In this document: one piece after another, positions 1-4,837 of the stretch
How positions within the stretch are numbered: the stretch's first letter is position 1
Layout of the letters: each line of letters starts with the position of its first letter
Source: Syntrophus sp. (in: bacteria)
GTDB lineage: Bacteria; Desulfobacterota; Syntrophia; Syntrophales; UBA5619
Direction of reading: 5' to 3'
Assembly (NCBI GenBank): GCA_013824905.1
Contig: PNOO01000121.1
Location: 1 to 7,385, forward strand
Length of the DNA: 7,385 bases
Program-made: the position numbers and the translations under genes
Notes under the pieces: generated by a model
Databases searched by the model: none
Told to the model about the DNA's origin: nothing
Seen by the model: only the letters and a program-made list of their open reading frames with translations

Positions 1-294
1 CAGAACGCCATGGAGGCGATGCCGGAAGGGGGGCAGATCACGGTTTTCGCTCAAACCGATCCGGAAAGGGGGGAGGTGTCGCTCACGGTTCAGGACACGG
101 GTATCGGCATCCCGCCGGAGCTGATGGAGAGGATCTACGAACCGTTTTTCAGCACCCATCAGGAGGAGGGTCTGCGCGGACTGGGACTCGCCATCGTTCA
201 GGACATCGTCAAAATTCACGGGGGGCGCATCGCCATCGAAAGCCGGTCGCATGAGGGGACAAAGATCGTCCTTACCTTCCCGTCGGCAGAATAA
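1..294 (+). CDS. Sensor histidine kinase, C-terminal fragment (HATPase domain)
   Basis: The reading frame is open from base 1 and ends at TAA 292-294, leaving 97 residues of a gene whose 5' part lies outside the window. The fragment is the ATP-binding half of a two-component kinase, which autophosphorylates a histidine and passes the phosphate to a response regulator. Visible in order are the N box (QNAMEAMPEGG, fragment residues 1-11), G1 box (DTGIGIP, 32-38), F box (EPFFST, 47-52) and G2 box (GLRGLGLAIV, 57-66). The G2 box is slightly unusual: the common GTGLGL reads LRGLGL, although the central glycines remain. The style is that of NtrB/AtoS-like kinases. It converges with the NtrC-type regulator gene ending at 339, with 44 bp between them, and could be its partner, but this is inference from proximity. 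Sensor, HAMP and dimerisation domains cannot be seen. No terminator hairpin is evident in 295-338. Confidence 0.93.
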   Translation, partial: QNAMEAMPEGGQITVFAQTDPERGEVSLTVQDTGIGIPPELMERIYEPFFSTHQEEGLRGLGLAIVQDIVKIHGGRIAIESRSHEGTKIVLTFPSAE

Positions 295-338
295 TTTGCG
301 GGGAAGATGACGGAAATCCATCCTTTGAAATGACCGGT

Positions 339-1679
339 TTACGGGAGAAGTTCCTTGGCCAGACCGTAACGCTGGATCTTGGTCCGCAGGGTTTTTCGGT
401 CGATCCCCAGCCGCTGGGCGGTGCGGCTCTGATTCCAAGCCGCGATCTCCAAGGCCTGGAGGATCTGCTGCCGTTCCGCTGTTTCGAGCGGCGACAGGAG
501 AGTGGCCCCCTCGCATCGGGGAGGGCTAAACTTCGCAGGAAGATTCTCGGGAAGGATCACGGTAAAAGGGGAGAGGAGCAGTGTCTGCCGAAGGACGTTT
601 TCCAGTTCGCGGACATTCCCCGGCCAGTCGTAGGTCATGAACAGTTCCATCGCCTCGTCCGAGATGCGAACCGTGGGATACCCCCATTTCTTCAGGAAGA
701 ATTCAATGAGTTGCGGGAGGTCTTCCTTGTGCGCCCGAAGCGGCGGCACCTGCAGGCGGACCACGAAGCGGTAGAGGAGATCGGACCGGAACCGGCCGGC
801 CCCGGCCTCCTCGTCGATATCCCGGTTTGCCGCCGCCACCACGCGGACCTCCACATGCCTCGCCTCATGACCGCCCAGCCGCCTGATCTCTCCGTTCTGC
901 ATGAAGCGGAGGAGCTTCCCCTGGAGCCCCGGCGACATCTCGGTGATTTCGTCAAGGAAGATGGTACCGTGCTGAGCCGCCTCCAGGAGCCCCGCATGCA
1001 CGTGATCGGCTCCGGTAAACGCCCCTTTCTCGTAACCGAACAGCTCCGACTCGAGCAGGGTCTCCGGAATGGCGCTGCAGTTGACAGTCAGGAAAGGCTT
1101 GTCACGTCTGGCGCTCAACTGGTGGAGGGAGCGGGCCGTCAGTTCCTTGCCGGTTCCGCTCTCGCCGCTGATCAGGACGCTCGCCGAGGCATCGGCGATG
1201 CGCGCGATCTGCTTGTAGAAATCGACCATCACCGCGGAAGAGCCGATGAAGTGCGGCTCCCGCCGATCCTCCTGCTGGCCCTTGATCCAGTGCTGCTGGA
1301 GATCGCGGACCTCGAGCACCTTTTGGACCATCGCCCGGATCGCTTCCGGCGAGAACGGCTTACTGATATAATCCCAGGCGCCCAGCCGCAGGGCCTCCAT
1401 CGTCGTCTCCAGCGAGCCGAAGGCCGTCATCAGGATGACGGGGAGTTGCGGCCATTTTTCATGCACCTGTCTGAGAAACTGCAGACCGTCGATATCCGGC
1501 ATCCGGATGTCGGACAGGAGCATGTCGTAACAGGAGAGTTCCCTTTCCAGGGCCTTCCGCGCGGAGGTGAACGCATCCACTTCGTAGCCGGCCCGCAGCA
1601 ATGCCTCCTGGAGGAACTCGCACGCCACCGCGTCATCGTCGATAACCAGTATCCTGACTATATCTTCGTTTTTACCCAA
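339..1679 (-). CDS. Sigma54-dependent response regulator, NtrC family
   Basis: A complete three-domain activator of 446 residues, near the usual family length. The receiver domain (about 7-122) has the acidic cluster D14-D16, phosphoacceptor D57 (LLSDIRMPD), T85 and K107. The AAA+ domain (about 143-370) has Walker A GESGTGKE (172-179), an intact GAFTGA sigma54 contact loop (219-224), Walker B TIFLDE (239-244), FRSDLLYR (297-304) and WPGNVRELENV (352-362). A Fis-type helix-turn-helix (about 405-440) binds DNA. It should therefore use ATP to open sigma54-RNA polymerase promoters when phosphorylated. The start is chosen as TTG at 1679: no ATG or GTG lies between the gap stop codon and the conserved ILVIDDD strand, and a GGAG (1687-1690) sits 7 nt upstream. 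This overlaps the end of gap by 8 nt and implies translational coupling. The frame stays open upstream into gap, but that stretch is only an overlapping shadow. The regulon is unknown. Confidence 0.95.
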   Translation of the reverse strand: MGKNEDIVRILVIDDDAVACEFLQEALLRAGYEVDAFTSARKALERELSCYDMLLSDIRMPDIDGLQFLRQVHEKWPQLPVILMTAFGSLETTMEALRLGAWDYISKPFSPEAIRAMVQKVLEVRDLQQHWIKGQQEDRREPHFIGSSAVMVDFYKQIARIADASASVLISGESGTGKELTARSLHQLSARRDKPFLTVNCSAIPETLLESELFGYEKGAFTGADHVHAGLLEAAQHGTIFLDEITEMSPGLQGKLLRFMQNGEIRRLGGHEARHVEVRVVAAANRDIDEEAGAGRFRSDLLYRFVVRLQVPPLRAHKEDLPQLIEFFLKKWGYPTVRISDEAMELFMTYDWPGNVRELENVLRQTLLLSPFTVILPENLPAKFSPPRCEGATLLSPLETAERQQILQALEIAAWNQSRTAQRLGIDRKTLRTKIQRYGLAKELLP

Positions 1680-2685
1680 GACCCATCTCCGCCATATAGT
1701 GGGCCAGATCCGCCACCCGGCAGGAATAGCCCCACTCGTTGTCGTACCAGGCGACCACTTTGGCCATGTTGTCCCGAAGCACCTGGGTGAACTCCACATC
1801 CACAATGGAGGAGTGGGCGTCCCCTTTGAAGTCCATCGAGACCAGGGAGGCCTCCTCACAGGCCATGATCCCCTTGAGCTGCTTGCGGGCTGCCGTGCAG
1901 AGGACATGTCTGAGCTCTTCCGTCGTCGTTTTGGTCTTGAGCTCTGCGGTAAAATCGACGATGGAGACCGTCGGCGTCGGCACACGGAGCGAATAACCGT
2001 CGAAACGGCCGGCCAGATCGGGAATGACCAGGGCGAGAGCTTTCGCTGCGCCGGTCGTCGTCGGGATGATATTCATGGCGGCTGCCCTGGCGCGTCGGAG
2101 ATCCTTGTGAGGGAGATCGAGGATGCGCTGGTCGTTCGTATAAGAGTGAACCGTCGTCATCATCCCCTTCTCGATGCCGAACGCCTTGTGGACGACCATG
2201 ACCGGCGGGGCCAGGCAGTTTGTCGTGCAGGAGGCGTTGGAGACGATATGATGCTTCTTCGGCTGATAATTCTTGTGATTGACCCCCATGACGACCGTCA
2301 AATCTTCCTCCTTGGCGGGGGCGGTGATGATCACCTTTTTGGCGCCGGCCTGTAGGTGGGCGGCGGCCGTCGGACCGGTCAAAAACAGGCCGGTGCTCTC
2401 GATCACGATATCAACCCCTTCATCGTCCCAGGGAATAGCCGCGGGATCACGGAAGGCCAGGTTTTTGATGGGCCGGCCATCGATGATGAAGCTCTCCTTC
2501 CTGACGCCGACCTTGCCCGCGAAGCGGCCGTAGTTCGTGTCGTACTTGAACAGGTGGGCGTTCGTTGCCACGTCGAAGAGGTCATTGACCGCCACAACCT
2601 GCAGGGATTCGGGGTATCGGGACAGGACGGCCTTGAGAACCTGCCGCCCGATCCGGCCAAAACCGTTGATGCCAAGGCGAATCAT
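1672..2685 (-). CDS. gap: Glyceraldehyde-3-phosphate dehydrogenase, type I (GapA-like)
   Basis: Cytoplasmic enzyme of 337 residues, full family length, catalysing reversible oxidative phosphorylation of glyceraldehyde 3-phosphate to 1,3-bisphosphoglycerate with NAD(H) in glycolysis and gluconeogenesis. Seen directly: Rossmann motif NGFGRIGR (7-14), D35 after the second strand (VAVNDLFD), which favours NAD over NADP, catalytic C153 in SNASCTTNCLAP, H180 in TTVHSYTNDQ, phosphate-site TTTGAA (209-214) and WYDNEWGYS (313-321). The last motif continues SCRV where many homologues have SNRV or SNKV, a mild variation. The ATG at 2685 is preceded by AAGGAGGT (2690-2697) with a 4-nt spacer, and this site directly abuts the TGA of the upstream GAF gene, so the two are tightly coupled. 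The downstream regulator gene begins inside the last codons. A gap gene between a GAF protein and a sigma54 activator, rather than beside pgk or tpi, is unusual. NAD preference is inferred from one residue. Confidence 0.97.
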   Translation of the reverse strand: MIRLGINGFGRIGRQVLKAVLSRYPESLQVVAVNDLFDVATNAHLFKYDTNYGRFAGKVGVRKESFIIDGRPIKNLAFRDPAAIPWDDEGVDIVIESTGLFLTGPTAAAHLQAGAKKVIITAPAKEEDLTVVMGVNHKNYQPKKHHIVSNASCTTNCLAPPVMVVHKAFGIEKGMMTTVHSYTNDQRILDLPHKDLRRARAAAMNIIPTTTGAAKALALVIPDLAGRFDGYSLRVPTPTVSIVDFTAELKTKTTTEELRHVLCTAARKQLKGIMACEEASLVSMDFKGDAHSSIVDVEFTQVLRDNMAKVVAWYDNEWGYSCRVADLAHYMAEMGLG

Positions 2686-2697
2686 ACGGACCTCCTT

Positions 2698-3261
2698 TCA
2701 GTTGTCATCGATGCGATATTTGTGCGCCGCCATCAGATCGCACCGGGTCTGGAGCGTCTTGTGCATGCCGGCGTTGTCCAGGGCGATCGCGCTGAGGTTG
2801 GCCACCGCCTTGAGGAACTTGAGCTCATCATCGCGGAATTTGCGGATCCTTTCCGCATAGACCCGAAGCACGCCGATCGCTTTCTTCTCCAGCATCAAGG
2901 GAACGACGAGGACAGACTTGATCCCTTCCGCTTTGGCCATCTCGCCGTACTGAAAATCCTTCGCCGTCTGGGCGTCCTTGAGCCAGATGGATCTGCCCTT
3001 GAGAACCTTCCGGTCGAGGCCGCTTTCTGCAATGAGAATCGGCCCCTTGCGGACATATCCTTTGGACAGGCCGTTCGCAGCGCCGAGCACCAGCATCCGG
3101 TTGCGGGAATCCAAGAGACGGATACTGCTCGCCTTGACTCCCATCGCCTTGACGACGCACTGCACGATCTTTTCTAAAACCTTCGACGGTTCAAGGGAGG
3201 CATTAATCACTCTTGCCACATCATATAGGGCCGTAAAATAGTCGACATCCTTCCCTTTCAT
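2698..3261 (-). CDS. Stand-alone GAF-domain protein
   Basis: A 187-residue soluble protein made almost entirely of one GAF domain (about 20-165), the small-ligand or redox-sensing fold found in kinases, phosphodiesterases and NtrC/NifA-type regulators. Typical features are the leading helix (FTALYDVARVINASLEPSKV, 9-28), the IRLLD strand, the SGLDRKVLKGRSIWLKDA segment with its following helix (81-98), the SVLVVPLMLEKKAIGVLRVY core strands (116-135) and a terminal helix (DDELKFLKAVANLSAIAL). No kinase, GGDEF, HD or DNA-binding domain is attached, so its output must be through a partner; a free methionine sulfoxide reductase role is not indicated because the catalytic cysteines are absent. The ATG at 3261 has AGGAGGTG (3267-3274) at good spacing. 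The gene lies 42 nt after the small membrane protein gene and abuts gap. A sensory or regulatory role tied to gap or the downstream regulator is inference; the ligand is unknown. Confidence 0.85.
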   Translation of the reverse strand: MKGKDVDYFTALYDVARVINASLEPSKVLEKIVQCVVKAMGVKASSIRLLDSRNRMLVLGAANGLSKGYVRKGPILIAESGLDRKVLKGRSIWLKDAQTAKDFQYGEMAKAEGIKSVLVVPLMLEKKAIGVLRVYAERIRKFRDDELKFLKAVANLSAIALDNAGMHKTLQTRCDLMAAHKYRIDDN

Positions 3262-3303
3262 ATACCCACCTCCTGTTTGCCTTTTTCCGCGATGTTGCCT
3301 CTT

Positions 3304-3534
3304 TCAACGCACGATACCCATCAGGAGAATCGCCATTCCGACCAGCCAGCCGATCAAGGGTTTCACTTGCCGAGTCTCTTCCCTGCTGCCGTAGATAAGG
3401 AGATAGCCGGGAATCATGATGCATAAAATCCCCTCCTTCACGCTCTTCTTGAACGCCTTGACGGCGACGATGTCCTGGCAGATGATCATGATCAGAAATC
3501 CGACCAGGACCAGATTCGTATTCATGTTACCCAA
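3304..3534 (-). CDS. Small integral membrane protein, unknown function
   Basis: A 76-residue hydrophobic protein that I do not recognise. Three apolar stretches are visible, about residues 8-25, 35-49 and 57-75, separated by basic or charged loops (KAFKKSVKEG and GSREETRQVK), fitting three membrane spans. Two cysteines, C19 and C38, lie in or near the first two spans. The start is set at TTG 3534 rather than ATG 3525: the only Shine-Dalgarno sequence, GGAGG at 3543-3547, is 8 nt from the TTG but 17 nt from the ATG. It is the first gene after the promoter at 3612-3640 and is followed 42 nt later by the GAF gene, so it probably leads the operon that includes gap and the sigma54 regulator. Function, and whether the third segment truly spans the membrane, cannot be judged from sequence alone. 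Confidence 0.7.
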   Translation of the reverse strand: MGNMNTNLVLVGFLIMIICQDIVAVKAFKKSVKEGILCIMIPGYLLIYGSREETRQVKPLIGWLVGMAILLMGIVR

Positions 3535-3611
3535 TGGTCTTCCCTCCTCAATCCCTCCCGCAAGAGGCTGTATATTGTTCCGCGACGATTCTCGCCGTGC
3601 GATGGGAAGGG

Positions 3612-3640
3612 ATTATACCGGAAGACAAAGGAAATATCCA
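3612..3640 (-). promoter_or_regulatory. Sigma70-type promoter of the small membrane protein-GAF-gap-regulator operon
   Basis: On the minus strand a perfect -10 TATAAT (3612-3617) is separated by exactly 17 bp from TGGATA (3635-3640), which matches 4 of 6 bases of the -35 consensus. The predicted start is near 3605, giving a leader of about 70 nt before the TTG at 3534. It lies in the 116-bp gap after the Crp/Fnr stop codon, so the downstream operon can be transcribed independently of that gene. No terminator is visible between the two. Confidence 0.6.
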
Positions 3641-3655
3641 GTTATGCCCATCACT
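3640..3655 (-). promoter_or_regulatory. Degenerate FNR-like palindrome at about -42
   Basis: The minus strand reads AGTGATGGGCATAACT, an imperfect dyad that matches 9 of the 12 defined bases of the extended FNR consensus ATTGAT-N4-ATCAAT. Its centre (3647.5) is about 42 bp upstream of the predicted start at 3605, the class II activator position used by Crp/Fnr proteins. It overlaps the last codon of the Crp/Fnr gene and one base of the -35 hexamer. The match is weak, so this is a candidate only. Confidence 0.3.
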
Positions 3656-4331
3656 CCCCCTCCGCCAGTTCTTCAAGCGCCGGTCGATCCAGAATCCGGA
3701 TCGTCCGGCCGTCCATGGTCAGTATCCCAGCGTTGCTCATCTTTCTGACCGCCCGAGACAGGGCTTCCGGGGTGGCTCCCAGGATTTTGGCCAGTTCCCT
3801 TTGCGTGATCGTCAATTCCAACCGGTTTATCTCCCTGTCTCCCTCCCTGGTCAGGGCATGGAGCAGGAAAGAGGCGAGCCGCTGGGGAATCTCCTTCAGG
3901 GAGAGGGATTCGATGAGGATCATGGATTCCTTGAGACGGTCGGAGAGGATCTGGATAATGTTCAGAAGCAGGCGGGGTTCGCCCGTGGCAACGGCTTCCA
4001 TGACCGGCCCGGGGATCATGAGGATACCGCTCTCTTCGAGCGCCATGGCATTTGCCGGAAAAGAATCGATGGCAAAGGCCGTGCACATGCCGAAAGGATC
4101 TCCCGGCCTGAGGAGATAAAGGGTCTGCTCCTTTCCTTCCGGCGAGCTCTTGTACAGTTTTACCTGCCCGGTAACGATGACATAAAAGGCATGAGCAGGA
4201 TCCGCCTCCACGATAAACATCTCTCCCGCCTTGTATGTCCTGTATCGGGACCGCTCAGCCAGAGTCTTCAGCTTCTCCATGGGGACCCCCTGGAATAGAT
4301 CCAACTTCTGCATCTGCTTTAGAACGTCCAT
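3651..4331 (-). CDS. Crp/Fnr-family transcriptional regulator, FNR/DNR-like specificity
   Basis: A complete 226-residue regulator. The N-terminal effector domain (about 8-110) is a cyclic-nucleotide-binding-like beta barrel (AGEMFIVEADPAHAFYVIVTGQVKLY, then LLRPGDPFG), followed by a dimerisation helix (about 112-143) and a winged helix-turn-helix (about 148-215). The recognition helix reads ATPEALSRAVRKM, with E189, S192 and R193 forming the E-x-x-S-R signature by which FNR, DNR and NNR proteins read TTGAT half-sites; CRP uses R-E-x-x-x-R instead. The only cysteine is C83, so the four-cysteine iron-sulfur sensor of true FNR is absent, and the canonical cAMP-pocket residues are not evident. 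A haem-based or other ligand, as in DNR, is possible but unproven. ATG 4331 has AAGGA (4337-4341) 5 nt upstream. A perfect FNR box lies just beyond it, suggesting autoregulation. It is divergent from the efflux operon. Confidence 0.9.
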   Translation of the reverse strand: MDVLKQMQKLDLFQGVPMEKLKTLAERSRYRTYKAGEMFIVEADPAHAFYVIVTGQVKLYKSSPEGKEQTLYLLRPGDPFGMCTAFAIDSFPANAMALEESGILMIPGPVMEAVATGEPRLLLNIIQILSDRLKESMILIESLSLKEIPQRLASFLLHALTREGDREINRLELTITQRELAKILGATPEALSRAVRKMSNAGILTMDGRTIRILDRPALEELAEGE

Positions 4332-4345
4332 AAAATTCCTTTTCG

Positions 4346-4359
4346 TTGATCCAGATCAA
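4346..4359. promoter_or_regulatory. Perfect FNR/DNR box
   Basis: TTGAT-CCAG-ATCAA matches the FNR consensus TTGAT-N4-ATCAA at all ten defined bases and extends one further pair (ATTGAT/ATCAAT is broken only on one side). It ends 4 bp upstream of the Shine-Dalgarno sequence of the Crp/Fnr gene and is centred 21 bp from its ATG. That is too close for class II activation of this gene and suits repression (negative autoregulation), or action on the divergent promoter at a distance of about 230 bp. Confidence 0.8.
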
Positions 4360-4406
4360 TGACGCTTCGCACAACAAGGTGTGTTCAGGGGTCCGACAAC
4401 AGAAAT

Positions 4407-4435
4407 TTTTTAGCACAAGGACCATAGGGAAACAA
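4407..4435 (-). promoter_or_regulatory. Weak candidate promoter for the Crp/Fnr gene
   Basis: On the minus strand TTGTTT (4430-4435) and TAAAAA (4407-4412) are spaced by 17 bp, matching 3 of 6 and 4 of 6 consensus bases. The start would be near 4400, placing the FNR box in the early transcribed region, where binding would block elongation. The AT-rich run at 4405-4412 makes chance matches likely, so confidence is low. Confidence 0.25.
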
Positions 4436-4454
4436 AACATATTTTACGGTGACG

Positions 4455-4470
4455 CGGCAAATACCTTGCC
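4455..4470. promoter_or_regulatory. GGCAA-N5-TTGCC palindrome with sigma54 promoter geometry
   Basis: The plus strand has GGCAAATACCTTGCC at 4456-4470. Read on the plus strand it has GG (4456-4457) and GC (4468-4469) separated by exactly 10 bp, with the -12 box TTGC intact and the -24 box CGGCA close to TGGCA. Because the arms are complementary, the minus strand also fits (GG, 10 bp, GC, TTGC). Starts would lie near 4481 on the plus strand and 4445 on the minus strand, facing the efflux operon and the Crp/Fnr gene respectively. It may equally be an operator dyad bound by an unknown repressor. Confidence 0.35.
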
Positions 4471-4535
4471 CCGCCGTATGGCCCGGGGGCTGAATCCCCA
4501 GGGGAATTTTCATAACCGTCACCACCGGATGATGG

Positions 4536-4572
4536 CCCATGAATGCCTTTGACAATGCATCGGGATCATGGG
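4536..4572. promoter_or_regulatory. Inverted repeat overlapping the efflux promoter, candidate operator
   Basis: CCCATGA at 4536-4542 is the exact reverse complement of TCATGGG at 4566-4572, and an inner ATGC (4543-4546) pairs with GCAT (4557-4560). Together these give an 11-bp arm interrupted by a 5-bp offset on one side. The dyad brackets the -35 hexamer and reaches the first base of the -10, so a bound protein would block polymerase. The cognate regulator is not identified in the window. Confidence 0.35.
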
Positions 4573-4577
4573 ATAAT
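4549..4577 (+). promoter_or_regulatory. Sigma70-type promoter of the efflux operon
   Basis: A perfect -35 TTGACA (4549-4554), a 17-bp spacer and -10 GATAAT (4572-4577, 5 of 6). Transcription should begin near 4584, giving a leader of about 46 nt before the ATG at 4630. This is the best promoter match in the window. Confidence 0.7.
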
Positions 4578-4629
4578 TTCATCATAATCGGCAGCGACCA
4601 TGACAATACATCTCCAAGGAGGGATGAAT

Positions 4630-4824
4630 ATGAACATGGAACAGACTATCAGGGCCATTGTCGGCAGCTTTATTTTAATTTCCCTGCTGTTGTCCTATCT
4701 CCACAGCTCCTACTGGCTGCTATTCACCGCGTTTGTCGGACTCAACCTTTTGCAATCCGCCTTCACGAAATGGTGCCCGATGGAAACATTTCTGGAAAAG
4801 CTGGGCGTCCCGCGCAGCTGCTGA
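4630..4824 (+). CDS. DUF2892/YgaP-like small inner-membrane protein
   Basis: A 64-residue protein resembling the DUF2892 membrane domain also found at the C-terminus of YgaP. It has two hydrophobic segments, about 6-23 and 27-45, and ends with the family's characteristic cysteine-containing tail (WCPMETFLEKLGVPRSC, 48-64), corresponding to the usual 'CP-x-x-x-x-x-x-G' motif, with C49 and a terminal C64. The start is ATG 4630 because AAGGAGG (4616-4622) is 7 nt upstream; ATG 4624 would be only 1 nt away, and ATG 4636 is possible but less well placed. It is the first gene after the promoter at 4549-4577, and 13 nt separate its stop from the TolC-family start. No rhodanese domain is attached. 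Its role is unknown; co-transcription suggests an accessory part in the efflux machinery or a response to what is exported, which is inference. Confidence 0.82.
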   Translation: MNMEQTIRAIVGSFILISLLLSYLHSSYWLLFTAFVGLNLLQSAFTKWCPMETFLEKLGVPRSC

Positions 4825-4837
4825 ATCAGGAGGCCAC

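Noticed and set aside
295..338. Terminator between the convergent kinase and regulator genes
   Set aside because: No GC-rich hairpin followed by a T-run is visible on either strand.
330..1790. Long open frame of 486 codons on the plus strand opposite the NtrC-type regulator
   Set aside because: It is antisense to a gene with every expected catalytic motif, its translation resembles no family and is rich in Arg, Pro and His, and no ribosome site precedes it. Such frames are common opposite GC-rich genes.
1680..1985. Upstream extension of the regulator frame to an ATG at 1985, giving 548 codons
   Set aside because: The extra 102 codons lie inside gap in another frame, translate to low-complexity Arg/Pro/Trp/Ser-rich sequence and have no receiver homology; the TTG at 1679 has a proper ribosome site.
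1699..3177. Plus-strand open frames at 1699-2355 and 2356-3177
   Set aside because: Both are antisense to gap and the GAF gene, whose protein motifs and ribosome sites are clear.
3523..3525. ATG at 3525 as start of the small membrane protein
   Set aside because: The only GGAGG is 17 nt away, too far for initiation; TTG 3534 is 8 nt from it. The ATG cannot be fully excluded.
3534..4298. Plus-strand open frame of 254 codons
   Set aside because: It is antisense to the Crp/Fnr gene and has no recognisable domain or ribosome site.
4468..4510. Alternating C-runs and G-runs (GCCCC, GGGGGC, CCCC, GGGG, then AATTTT) as an attenuator or terminator
   Set aside because: Possible stems are only 4-5 bp, one loop would be a single base, and it lies upstream of the strong promoter at 4549, so no transcript is established through it.
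4446..4523. Inverted copies GGTGACG (4449-4455 area) and CGTCACC (4517-4523 area)
   Set aside because: Seven-base arms about 60 bp apart are not clearly above chance, and they bracket no promoter element consistently.
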